Origin: Linderina pennispora
Lineage: Eukaryota > Kickxellomycota > Kickxellomycetes > Kickxellales > Kickxellaceae
Direction: 5' to 3'
Assembly (NCBI RefSeq): GCF_002104995.1
Contig: NW_024468251.1
Span: forward strand, 558,001-622,000
Length of the DNA: 64,000 nt
In this document: positions 25,901 to 36,397 of the stretch, one piece after another
Layout of the letters: every line of letters begins with the position of its first letter
How positions within the stretch are numbered: position 1 is the first letter of the stretch
Notes under the pieces: generated by a model
What the model was told of the DNA's origin: nothing
Databases searched by the model: none
The model's input: only the letters and a program-made list of their open reading frames with translations
Translations under genes and position numbers: made by a program

Positions 25901-26616
25901 GATGCGTGAGGTGGCCGGACAAGTGCCCAGTGCTGAGGATGCCAACCGGGTGCTGTTTGAACAGATCTGCCAGCGCTTTGTGCCCTCAACGCTGCTCTCT
26001 GACAATGTGCGCGCTCACTCGAGCTCGCCGATGGCATACTGGCTGTACCGCGAGTCGTTCTCGTTCCAGGTGTCAGTCAGCATGGCGCTGACGTACATAA
26101 TTGCCAGCACACAGCGGGCACCTGCCAAGCTGACTATTTCGCGCGACGACGGCAGTGTCTGCCTGACAGACCTGGTGCCGACACAGGCATCGCCGGGTCT
26201 GATCCACAGCAAGGAGCCCGGTGCCGTTCCGCCTGACGCCCAACATCCAGGCGTTTGTCACCGAACTTGGGCTCGAGGGCATCCTGCCGTTTGCTGTGCA
26301 CAAGGTTGCTGATCGATTTGCCAGCGAGGAGTACCTGCTGCGCGACTTCCTTGATCTGTATGTCACCGACGAACTTTTGCACATGCCTACCGTCAAGGCG
26401 TTAGCGGCCAGCAACCCGCAAGCACTGGTTGAGATGTGCGAGCGCAATGTTCAGCTGATCACACATCGTGTGAAGCAGCTTGTTGAGATCCTGCCACCAG
26501 AGAAGGTGCACGAGCTTGGCGCTTCCCCGATGCAGCCGCTGATCCAGCTGTTCATGCAGGCTGTTGACCCGACTAACCTGGCAAAGATGGACTTTTTGTG
26601 GATGCCGTGGCTGTGA
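13949..26616 (+). CDS. TRA1: TRA1/TRRAP, PIKK-like pseudokinase scaffold of SAGA and NuA4
   Basis: Tra1 is the activator-binding scaffold shared by the SAGA and NuA4 acetyltransferase complexes. Exon 1 (13949..14161, MAITNFEIFATRLRDEKL) is joined by an 80-nt GT-AG intron (14162..14241). HEAT and FAT repeats fill 14.2-25.3 kb. The PI3K-like domain follows (FVRIERFMPQLTITLG, YRESFSFQVSVSMALTYI) and a FATC end finishes in MPWL-stop. Where active PIKKs have catalytic and DFG motifs, the sequence reads ASTQRAPAKLTISRDDGSV, which fits the known pseudokinase state. Low-complexity insertions occur at about 17870-18480 (acidic), 22610-22830 (Asp-rich) and 24040-24175 (Lys-rich). They help explain a size near 4,190 residues against about 3,740 in yeast. 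Roughly 14 frame changes lie before 19.7 kb and after 25.38 kb, nearly all one surplus base and one (near 18125) a missing base; 19.7-25.37 kb is intact. The ATG has a GCCATGG context. Confidence 0.95.
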
Positions 26617-27923
<1,307 letters not shown>

Positions 27924-28518
27924 GCGAACAAAAATAATACACGCACAAAGGCTGGCAAAAATAAACCTTGTAATTGAATGGGTGATTTTTTTATTGTACA
28001 GCTAGGAAAATAGGAGGGAAATTAAAGTTGGATACAGCAGGCGTTCCTCGTCTCAGGTGCGCAGTCGGGGCTGCGTGCAGAGGGAGAAAGGAACTGGTTG
28101 GTGGTGCCGCTTCTCAGAGACACCTCGCAAAAGACGAAACAGAAGGCTTGGCGCCATTTTTGTGGGTATTGCAGGGCCCGGCAAGAGCGGGCGCTAGGGC
28201 AGCAGGTTGGACGTGGTTGCCAGCGGGTGTTGTGGGGGACGCCCACGACACGAATTGTCTAGGTGTTGTTTTGGCGGCACCAGTCTCTACCCCGCGTCAT
28301 CACCGCAGTACGCGTGGAGTGGCGCTGTTTGAGCCACGCGTGTGCTGCGCTGTGGTGAGTGCGGAGGTGTTGCTCCCGTTGCCGCTTCCGCAGCGCACAC
28401 GGGTGTTGCCTAAAGAACGTGTGCGAGCGCGCCGGAAATGGAGGAAAAAAAAAAAAGAGAGAATGCGGAAAGAGGGTGTTGCAGAGGAAAGAATGATGCA
28501 GGGCGGAATGCAAGTTGT
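27924..28518. other. gap between TRM8 and the 28.5-29.6 kb gene
   Basis: This 595-bp segment lies between two converging genes. An A+T-rich stretch after TRM8 (27925-28025) looks like a 3' end. Open frames on both strands here have no recognisable motif. If the neighbouring minus-strand gene lacks the last proposed frame correction, its ORF would run on to 28259. Confidence 0.35.
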
Positions 28519-29569
28519 TTACTTCTCCTTCACCAGTGGCCGGAATGGCAATCGCCAGGACGCTGTTGTCGTCGCTGGCCGTCGCCGAGCGCGCGCGCTT
28601 ACGCGGGCTGGCCACCAGAATGGCGCGACCGCACGGCGCAGCCTCGGACAAGGACAGACTTGTTGCCGTCCTCGTCCTCGTCAGCAGCGTCGTCGCGCTT
28701 GCGCTTCGCGGCCGATGAGGCCTCTGGCGCGTCAGCCTTGGCGTCTGATGCGACGGCCAGCTGGGCGCAGTCCTCGACATACATGTCAAAGGACTCGGCT
28801 GCTGAGCCAAAATCATCGGCGGACTCGGGGGGCGAGCTGGGCGAGCAGTGGCCCGAGTCGGCAAACGCCTGGTCCTGGTCGTCCTCGTCGGACAACTCCT
28901 GCTGCGGCATAGGGCGCTGACGGTGGTGGCTGTCGAGACCTGCTCCGCAGAAGCCGTGGCGCTGGTCGGGAACGTCGAGAAGTTCATGCTCAGCAGCTCC
29001 CTGCTCGTGCTGGACAGGATGCGGCGGAGAGCCTCATCGATTCCCTTGGAGGTGGCCTTAACCTCCTCGTCGGAAACGACCTTGCCCTCGCTGCTGCACA
29101 GGTCCGGGTACGCGCTGTCGCCAGACCCCGTCGGCGACGGCGAGGGCGACATGAGGGCCACCTTCCTCGCCGTCCAGCGGTAGGCCGGCGGTGATTTCAG
29201 TCGACGGGGTTGGCGGCAAGGATGCTCTCGTCGAATGGTGTGCTGTCGAGGATGTCTTGGCCGTCGACAGCAGACAGGATTGTTCGACTTGAGGTCCATG
29301 TACTGCGAGTAGTCGCCGACGATGGGCCATTCGGCCTCACCCTCGCTGCTATCGTCGGTATCGTAGAGCGGGTGCTCGCGATACAGCGCCGACAGCTTTG
29401 CCTTGAAGCTGTTGAGCACAGCCTCGGCCAGCGCCGGCTTGACCTTGCGCGACTCCGACAGGTGGTCGTACTTTGCGCTCATGGTGCGCAGCGTGGTGAT
29501 GCACCACTCGTCGGAGGGAGTGCCGGGCGCAGTGCCAAAGACGTTCGAGTTGTAGTTCCGGAAGAACAT
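28519..29569 (-). CDS. unrecognised protein, acidic and nuclear-looking, frame-broken
   Basis: I do not recognise this protein. It starts MFFRNYNSNVFGTAPGTPSD, followed by a possibly helical segment (LAEAVLNSFKAKLSALYREH) and an acidic patch. It then has Ser/Thr-rich sequence, an acidic block (ELSDEDDQDQAFADSGHCSP) and two basic clusters (KRKRDD and SPRKRARS) that could be nuclear localisation signals. Frame changes near 29277, 29205, 29165, 28918 and 28625 must be bridged to read it through; most look like one surplus base. The end is uncertain: the stop at 28519 needs one more correction, otherwise the frame runs to 28259 through phenylalanine-rich sequence that looks non-coding. The consistent composition across the corrected frames supports a real gene of about 350 residues. 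Confidence 0.55.
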
Positions 29570-31202
29570 GGTTCAGGAGAAGATTTGCTGGTTGTAAGGG
29601 AAGTGGGGGTGGCTGTAGCAGCGGTCAAGCACTATAAAAGAGGACAGTGGCGAAATTAGCAATATGATCGCGAAAAAGGTCCGGTCCCAGGGAGCATTTT
29701 GTTTGGAACCGGATTGATAGAGTTCAAGGGGAGGGCAATCAAAGAGGCATGGGACAATATCGCGCGAGATCCAGCGGGCCACATTCAATCGGCGATACCA
29801 AGAATCTCAACACTCACATTTTATTCCAACGGCCGGGACTTTTTTCTTGACAAGTATATCACAAGCAAAATGGGGTCAACAGAAAAATATGGTGGAGAGA
29901 AAAAAAAACAACGGGATAAAAATTTAAAAGCGGGAAAGAAAATATTGTACTCTTTTCGCCCAAAAAGAGTAATAAAATCTGAGGGAAAAAGAAAAAAGTA
30001 GAGGAGAAAGAGGATGAGTGGGCTGGTGCATGGGTTTTTCGCGCCCCCAGAGGAAGAAGGAAAAAATTGCGGTCAGCGTTGGGGTGGACGTTTTCTTTCG
30101 GGCGCTTGGCGCCGCTGCCATTGGCTGCGCCCGATCACGGGATGTCCCCGCCGCGTGTCCTGGCCACTGCCGATTGGCTGGGAGATTCGGAGTGATTCAC
30201 GTTCCCAATTCGGAAATTGACGGCACTTGGCTCCTTTGTCCACCTTCTATATTTATCCACGCGCGTACTTGCCGGGGGAGGTGGGCTGCGGCGCGACGTG
30301 TTCGCACAACCTTGTTTGTCGGCTTGCCTGGCAGGCCGATTGTGCGATGAGTGTGCGCGGGGGCGTGGGCTATTAGTCGATCAAGGTGGGCACGAACAGG
30401 CAGGCATGTGGCGACGATCCGGGGTCAAAAAAGCCAAACCTTAGGTCTGGGCCAGAGTGCGGGAGGCGTGATCGCACAAAACACACGCGGACAGCAATGC
30501 GGCCGGGCCGTGCTTACACGCCTGTGACACGGCTCTCAGGAACCGGCGATGGCTGCGGACTGCTTTTCCAGATATGCATTTTTCATTTCCCCAAAGTCCG
30601 AATTGGCTCGCCTGCAGCGCGATGATCAAGAAGAGCCAGGCGACCCCTGGCATGCCCAGGATACCGCCGCTCATTGTTAGCCCATCGCCCAGTAGGAGAT
30701 AGCATCGCGGTTCCATCGATGGAAATGCGCGGTGGGTACCTGAAGCTCTTTCGTAACATCCGTCTCGCTAATTATTTGAAAGGTCGGAAATTTGCCGCCC
30801 ATCGCCATTTGCTGCTAAATGTCCAGTTTGGTGGCCGGTGCACGGATGCTGCTTCATTTGGTGCGGGCAGGGTGGGGTGGGGTGGAGAGGAAATACGCGC
30901 GGGTAGATCCAAGGACGCATTGCGCTGGTACAGTGGCAGACCTGGTCGGATACAGTCGGGCAGACAGTGGAAAGAAAAGCATAGGCTGGGCAAAAGCTGC
31001 TCCTCTTTGGCCATGTCAATTCGCGCGTTTTCAGCGAGTCGGGAGCACAGTGCGCTCAAGACCGGGTGGCCGGCTTTGGCCCGTCAGTTATAAAACAGCG
31101 GCGGTCTGGCCGCCCACGCATCTCATCTCTTGACAACCACACAGCAGCCCTGTTTTCCCTTCGTCCTTAAACACCTGTACTTGTAACCCAAAAAAGATCG
31201 CA
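29570..31202. promoter_or_regulatory. 1.6-kb divergent intergenic region before ureidoglycolate lyase
   Basis: No supported gene. It is A/G-rich at 29870-30070 and then GC-rich. Two inverted CCAAT boxes (ATTGG at 30120..30124 and 30173..30177), an AGATAG GATA-type hexamer at 30697..30702 and a TATAAAA box at 31089..31095, 108-114 bp before the ureidoglycolate lyase ATG, were seen. Open frames of up to 140 codons lack motifs. Confidence 0.45.
31089..31095 (+). promoter_or_regulatory. TATA box of the ureidoglycolate lyase gene
   Basis: A TATAAAA heptamer about 110 bp before the ATG at 31203, followed by a short pyrimidine-rich leader with CAAT and CATC initiator-like bases. Position fits fungal TATA promoters. 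Confidence 0.6.
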
Positions 31203-31805
31203 ATGGTCCACCAGATCACTATCGAGCCCCTCGCCATCGACAACTTCAAGCCGTACGGCGATGTCATCCAGCTCGAGGGCAATTCCAACATTATCATTGC
31301 CAACCAGGGCACCGCCAAGCGTGTCAACTACGTGGCCAAGCTCGAGAACCTGCGCGAGGGCACCGCCCCGGCCATCCCCAATGGCAAGCCCAACATGTGC
31401 ATCTTCAGCTCGTCGCCGCGCCCCACCATCGGCGGCCGCTTCGAGGTCAAGCTGCTGGAGCGCCACCCGTACAGCTCCCAGGTGTTCATGCCGATCATGC
31501 AGGCCGGCAACAGCAGCATCAACCCCGACGAGCCCAGCTACCTGGTCATTGTCGCCGAGAACGGCCCTGATGACAAGCCCCTGCTCAACACTGTGCGTGC
31601 GTTCGCTGCGAGCTCGACCCAGGGCATCAACTACAAGGCCAACTCATGGCACAGCCCCATGGTTTGCATTGGCCAGCGCGTCGACTTCCTGGTGCTCGTG
31701 TGGGAAAACAAGGTCCCACTGCACGATTGCGAGGAGGCGCCGATCGAGTCGGTCCTGGTTGACCTGACCCCGTCGTTCAAGAACCTGAGCGGCGGCAAGC
31801 TCTAA
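31203..31805 (+). CDS. DAL3: ureidoglycolate lyase (AllA/Dal3 family)
   Basis: Splits ureidoglycolate into glyoxylate and urea (EC 4.3.2.3), the last step of allantoin use. The 200-residue single-exon product is close to yeast Dal3 (195). Family landmarks are visible in order: NFKPYGDVIQ, a small-residue strand near NMCIFSSSPRP, the central LLERHPYSSQVFMP, YLVIVAENG, the GINYKANSWHSPMVCI segment with the presumed metal or substrate histidine, and a C-terminal DCEEAPIESVLV. The frame is intact from ATG to TAA and the ATG follows an A-rich leader (GATCGCAATGG). Allantoicase, which makes its substrate, lies 11 kb downstream on the opposite strand. Confidence 0.95.
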   Translation: MVHQITIEPLAIDNFKPYGDVIQLEGNSNIIIANQGTAKRVNYVAKLENLREGTAPAIPNGKPNMCIFSSSPRPTIGGRFEVKLLERHPYSSQVFMPIMQAGNSSINPDEPSYLVIVAENGPDDKPLLNTVRAFAASSTQGINYKANSWHSPMVCIGQRVDFLVLVWENKVPLHDCEEAPIESVLVDLTPSFKNLSGGKL

Positions 31806-32738
31806 CCCACTAGCATTCCAATAAATCTACCTTGCGTACCATCAGGCTGCTGACATGCTTGCTATATATCAGCTGCGTGGCATCTTGTCTCCCCCAGCCC
31901 GTATGTGACAAGGACGAGCGGGAGACAATGCGAGCAAAGTGTCTACTGTGCTACTTGCTCGCATTTCCGACTTGATCTCATTTGCATTTAGTGACTGCGC
32001 TTCAATCTACTCTTCTACTTGTCCCCGCACACGTCAGGTGCTACATTGGTGATAGACAGTGGCGCCCCCGCACAATAACGGCTCGTCGTACTGCTCGATG
32101 GCAACCGTGCCCAAGCAAATACACACAGCTATTCATGACAACTGAAGCCCACCACAATCGAGGGACACGACAAGAGCACCTTGGCATCTCTCCAGAAGCT
32201 TCGTGTGCACAGCAAGTGCTGCATGCGCTACCGGCGTGACTGAAGGCTGGTCACGTCTTCTGCGCATGGCCGGGCCGCCTGGCACATCACACGTTTTTGG
32301 CGTGTATCCACATGACCTTGTTCGCCTGGCCTAATAAAAGAGTGCTGTCTGTCGAGTCGCCGACTAGCGCTTACAGCAGCGTCCAGGGTCTTCCGCTACC
32401 TGCTCGTCGGCCCCCGGGCAAACCGGATGCTGGCATACAGCGCTCGATCACCAAGCGCAGGCGGAGTTTGTCTACAATCCGCGATGTAGTTAGTGGGCCC
32501 GCACCGCAATGGCGAATAAAGCAGAGCCAGACTCGCCGCCTCTGGCAATGCTGGCATATGTGGACGCCAGCCATCAAGGCAGCGGCAGCAGCAGCGATGA
32601 GGCATGCAATACGAGCACCAGTTGCCTGAACGACCCCTAAAGCACGGCCGATTGAGCCAAAGGGCAAAATAGTTTCCATTTTTCTTGGCTCCTGCGAAAT
32701 TTCATATTAAATTCACTATTTTCTCTGTCCACATCCAA
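31806..32738. other. intergenic region between ureidoglycolate lyase and EAF3
   Basis: These 933 bp hold the lyase 3' end (AATAAA at 31820) and the EAF3 promoter. Open frames at 31982..32239 (plus) and 32371..32679 (minus) have no family signature. The minus-strand frame starts with a hydrophobic alanine-rich stretch but competes with a second open frame, so neither is called. Confidence 0.4.
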
Positions 32739-33707
32739 ATGACTGAAAAGAGCGGCACAGCAGCAGACAACAGTGGGCTTGCGTTCAAGCCAAACGAGCG
32801 CGTCCTGTGCTTCCACGGGCCGCTTCTATATGAGGCAAAGGTCCTCAAAGCCGAGCTCTGGGACGGCACCGACCCGGACGCGCCCGACCCCGGCCCTCAC
32901 TACTTTGTGCACTACAAGGGCTGGAAGCAGACATGGGACGAGTGGGTAGACGAGACACGGGCACTAAAGTTCAACGAAGAGAACCTGGCCAAGCAGAAGG
33001 CTCTGCGGCAAGACGCCCTTGCGGCTGCGCGCAAAAAGGCCGCAGCCCCAGCAGTGTCGACGCCGCGGTCCTCAGTGAAGACCGAGACCGAGGGCGAGCC
33101 GCAGCGGAGCAGGAAGCGCGTGCGCGAGTCGTCAGTGGAGAAGCCCAAGGACGAGCGCGATGAGCCGGCGGCGAAGCGGCCCGAGATTAAAATCCCGATT
33201 CCCAATGCGCTCAAGTCGCAGTTGGTTGACGACTGGGAGCGGATCACAAAGGACAAGCTGCTGGTTCCATTGCCGCGCTCGCCAACTGTCGCACAGATGC
33301 TGGCTCAGTACCAGGAGCATCGCAGAACGTCGAGGGACAAGAAGAAGAGCGGCAAGCGTGACGACGAGATCGTTGACGAAATCATCGATGGGCTCAGGAT
33401 CTACTTTGACAAGGCGCTGGGCAACATCCTGCTTTACCGGTTCGAGCGGTTCCAGTACCAGCAAATCAGGGAGAAGTTCCCCGAGAAGCCCATGTCCGAG
33501 ATATACGGATCCGAGCACCTGCTGCGGCTGTTTGTGCAGCTACCGGGGATGGTTGCTCATGCAAACATAGACGACGACGCGGTTGCGCTGCTGAAGGAGC
33601 ATCTGGGCGACATCTTAAAGTACATGCACAAGTTTATGAAGACGCTGTTTGTCGAAGAGTACGACAACGCAAGCCCGTCATATGTAGCTGTAGCAAGGAC
33701 GTCTTAG
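32739..33707 (+). CDS. EAF3: chromatin reader EAF3/MRG15 (chromo barrel plus MRG domain)
   Basis: Eaf3/MRG15 recognises methylated H3K36 and belongs to the NuA4 acetyltransferase and Rpd3S deacetylase complexes. The 322-residue single-exon product has a chromo barrel at about residues 14-90 (VLCFHGPLLYEAKVL, HYFVHYKGWKQTWDEWV). A basic linker with KRVRESS follows, then the MRG domain from about residue 150 (IPNALKSQLVDDWERIT, LLRLFVQLPGMV, YMHKFMKTLFVEEY). The upstream in-frame codons lack an ATG, so MTEKSG at 32739 is the start. The stop lies only 19 bp from the stop of the opposing chorismate mutase-prephenate dehydratase gene. TRA1, its NuA4 partner, is 6 kb upstream. The frame is intact. 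Confidence 0.96.
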   Translation: MTEKSGTAADNSGLAFKPNERVLCFHGPLLYEAKVLKAELWDGTDPDAPDPGPHYFVHYKGWKQTWDEWVDETRALKFNEENLAKQKALRQDALAAARKKAAAPAVSTPRSSVKTETEGEPQRSRKRVRESSVEKPKDERDEPAAKRPEIKIPIPNALKSQLVDDWERITKDKLLVPLPRSPTVAQMLAQYQEHRRTSRDKKKSGKRDDEIVDEIIDGLRIYFDKALGNILLYRFERFQYQQIREKFPEKPMSEIYGSEHLLRLFVQLPGMVAHANIDDDAVALLKEHLGDILKYMHKFMKTLFVEEYDNASPSYVAVARTS

Positions 33708-33726
33708 AAACATCAAAATGAAACAG

Positions 33727-34827
33727 TTAGTACGACTGGCGTGGATACGAGCCGAGGACGACCAAGTCCAGGCAGTACGACTTGATCTCGTCCAGCGCGC
33801 TGGCAACATTGGCATCCTGCTCGTGGCCCGATGATCTCAACGAAGAACATATAATGCCATTGGCGCTGGCCCGACGGGCGCGAGTTGATGGCTGTCTGAT
33901 TGATCTTGTGCTTGCCAAACACGTTCAGTGCACTGCATCAGCGCGCCCGGCTCCCGGTGGTCCACAGTGAACATCAGCAGCGTCTTGTCATCGCCAGTCG
34001 GGTTGTCCGACGACTGGCCCAGCACAAAGAACCTGGTCACGTTGCTCTTGTTGGTGGTGATGTCCTTAGCAACCACGTCCAGGTGGTACAGGGACGCACA
34101 CACCTCGCTCGATACAGCCGCCGTGTAGTTCTCTGCAGCCGCCAGCTCCGCCGCCTTGGCCGTCGACGCAACTTCAACCCGGGCAGCATTCGGCAGATTC
34201 TGGTCCAGCCACACGCGGGTCTGGCCGAACGCCTGTGGATGTGAGTACACCTTGCGGATTGCTGGCAGCTGGTACCGCGACAGCAGCGCCTGGGTCACGG
34301 GCAAGTAGACTTCGGCACGGATCCTGACTGAGGGCTGGCCAACAAACGCGTCGAGAGGTCTGCACCACCGCGCCAAAGGTCGAGTTCTCAATCGGCACCA
34401 GGCCGTAGGTGATCTCCTCCTTGGCCACAGCACCAATAACGGTCCTCGATTTTGCCATATGGCACGTACGCCAGACTGTCACCGAAGCGCTTCATAGCCG
34501 CCTGGTGGGAGAACGTGCCCGGTGGGCCAAGGTATCCAACTGTCACGTCCTGACTGCAGGGAAATCGACGCCGACATGATCTCGCGGTAGATGGCGCACA
34601 CGGACTCGCCCGATAGCGGGCCCTGGTTCAGCCCGCGCACCTTCTCGAATACGCGCTTCTCCTGGCCGGGGACATACACCTCGGGCTCGCCCTCCTTCCC
34701 CCTGCTCCTTCAGATTCTGGCGCTTGGCTGCGCCCACGTTCAGCGACAGACGCGCGCGCTCGTTCAGCAGATCGACCAACTTGCGATCCACCTCTGAGAT
34801 CTGGGAACGGGCTTTGTCGAGATCCAT
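33727..34827 (-). CDS. bifunctional chorismate mutase-prephenate dehydratase with ACT domain (P-protein)
   Basis: Converts chorismate to prephenate and then to phenylpyruvate in phenylalanine synthesis. Domains in order: an AroQ-type chorismate mutase of about 95 residues (MDLDKARSQISEVDRKLVDL, GPLSGESVCAIYREIMSAS); a prephenate dehydratase starting GYLGPPGTFSHQAA with LVPIENSTFGAV, YSHPQAFGQTRVWL and the conserved TRF within VTRFFVLG; and an ACT domain (FTVDHREPGALMQC, then INSRP, the regulatory ESRP-like motif), ending SYPRQSY-stop. Yeast Pha2 lacks the mutase domain, so this layout resembles bacterial PheA. Six frame changes in 1.1 kb each fit one surplus base (for example GACCGTT near 34445, ACCTCTC near 34365), while adjacent genes are intact. 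EMC8 lies upstream on the same strand, 304 bp away. Confidence 0.9.
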
Positions 34828-35131
34828 TTGTAAGCTATATATGCAAAGGTTTGCTGGAAGATAAGAGACAGAAATATAGTCAGCGGAGGAGAGATGCGAG
34901 TTGCTTCGGCATACGACGCAACCTGCCCCACGATTATAGTGCCCATTCTTGGGCTCAACGCAAGGCATGAGCAAAAACAATTGGTACCACTGGGTAGTGA
35001 CTCACACGGTCGGTCCCTGCTGGCATGGCTGCCGATCAGGGCAGGCCTGGACGACACCAGGCTCTGTCGCCAGAGCACCGTGCACTAGAGAACCGCCAGA
35101 ATTGATTATCGAAGAAAAACAAAGAAACCCC
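34828..35131. promoter_or_regulatory. upstream region of the P-protein gene
   Basis: This 304-bp gap separates the EMC8 stop from the P-protein ATG, both on the minus strand. A TATATA lies right next to the ATG (34835..34842), too close to be its usual TATA box. No gene was seen. Confidence 0.35.
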
Positions 35132-35758
35132 CTATGCCGTCCGGATCCGCTCATTGAGCGTCGCGTTCTGGATCCAGTCAAGCGTAACATTGTCCATATG
35201 CTCGTCAAAGTCGACCAGGCCGATCTCGGCGCGCTCCGCAACCAGCTTCTTCGTGGTAGCAAGCACCTGCATGTTCTCCAGCACAAAGCTCGCGCCCTTG
35301 CTCCCCTTAACCACAGTATCGCCAAACGCCCCCGACTGCTCCTTCCATTGGGCTTCCGAGTACACAAACGGCACAAACGCAGCCTTGCTTGCCTCTGGCG
35401 ACAGGTTCTTCGCGTCAATCACAAAGGCAACGGCGTCCTCGTTCGCAGACACCACGGCCTTGGCCAAGAGCGCGCCCGATGCCGACAGCTGCACGTCGGT
35501 GGGGTCCTCGTATGCCACGTAGTAGCCACCCACGGCCAGCTGCTGCGACTTGGCGTAGATCCGCACCTGCTGCAGAGCCACATCGAACATGGGCGTCAGC
35601 TGCGTCCAGTTGTGAGACACCGGGACTGCATCTACGATTCGAATTTTGCCGTCCTTCTTCTCGGTCAGCAGCAGGCCATGCACGGTCTCCGAGGGGAATT
35701 TCGCGCAGTGCAAGATGGCCTTGGCGTAGGCGCGCGTCGACACAACGTACTCGCTCAT
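35132..35758 (-). CDS. EMC8: ER membrane protein complex subunit 8/9
   Basis: A cytosolic subunit of the ER membrane protein complex, which inserts tail-anchored and multipass proteins. The 208-residue single-exon product matches the family from start to end: a strand-helix opening with YAKAILHCAKFP and VHGLLLTE, then DAVPVSHNWTQLTPMFDVAL, the MPN-like core VGGYYVAYED, and the hallmark C-terminus LVDFDEHMDNVTLDWIQN. The fold is an MPN-like (JAMM-related) domain without the catalytic metal ligands. ATG at 35758, intact frame. Its 5' end faces RRN7 across a 639-bp divergent promoter. Confidence 0.93.
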   Translation of the reverse strand: MSEYVVSTRAYAKAILHCAKFPSETVHGLLLTEKKDGKIRIVDAVPVSHNWTQLTPMFDVALQQVRIYAKSQQLAVGGYYVAYEDPTDVQLSASGALLAKAVVSANEDAVAFVIDAKNLSPEASKAAFVPFVYSEAQWKEQSGAFGDTVVKGSKGASFVLENMQVLATTKKLVAERAEIGLVDFDEHMDNVTLDWIQNATLNERIRTA

Positions 35759-36397
35759 TGGATTTATATGATGTATGGAAGATGGTATTAAGAAAAGAAC
35801 GTAACGAGTGCACAAGGTCGGGAACGCCCTGTGCTCTGAAATGCGAAGGTAGGCAGCAGCAATGGTGTGTGGAAATCACGGCTCGCCGATGAGCTGAGCC
35901 GATCGGGATACGCACCTTGTCTCTTGATGACGAAACAGGGTAGGCGTAGCAACAGCGACCTTTTTACGAGGTAGCTATTAAAGTGCAGCAATACTGACCC
36001 AGCGTGGACATCTATATTAGCTGCACATGCGCTACCTCAGCAATACACAATCAACGCAGGGGGCTTGCCACATTGCAAGGCACGGAATGGACCAGTCACC
36101 ACTCAGCGCTTGCTGGCCATACTAGTAGTTCATTAGCGCATTGAAGTAGAGGCTAGCTGGACGGCAACACATGCGAAGGTGTGGGCTTCGCATATTGTGC
36201 TTGTCCATATTCCACAGGTTCATATCTGGGCCTAAAGCAATGGCTGCGCGAAAAAAACACGCCAATTACAATTGCCAGATCAGAGAATTAAGCCTCCATT
36301 TTTTGGCTGAGGCAGCAGCAACCATTGGTATTTTTTCTCCCGTCTCCTGGCTTTGCATTTTGCACATTCCACAAGGCAACTGTACAGTTATTATTGC
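35759..36397. promoter_or_regulatory. divergent promoter region between EMC8 and RRN7
   Basis: 639 bp separate the two divergent starts. A+T content is higher than in the flanking genes. No CACGTG or clear TATA box was found. The in-frame codons upstream of the RRN7 ATG lack another ATG. Confidence 0.4.

Noticed and set aside
28028-28912. Plus-strand open frame of 294 codons
   Set aside because: It is antisense to the minus-strand gene and rich in Arg and Pro, the usual shadow of GC-rich coding sequence.
32371-32679. Minus-strand open frame with a hydrophobic start, divergent from EAF3
   Set aside because: A second open frame covers the same bases equally well and neither has a family signature.
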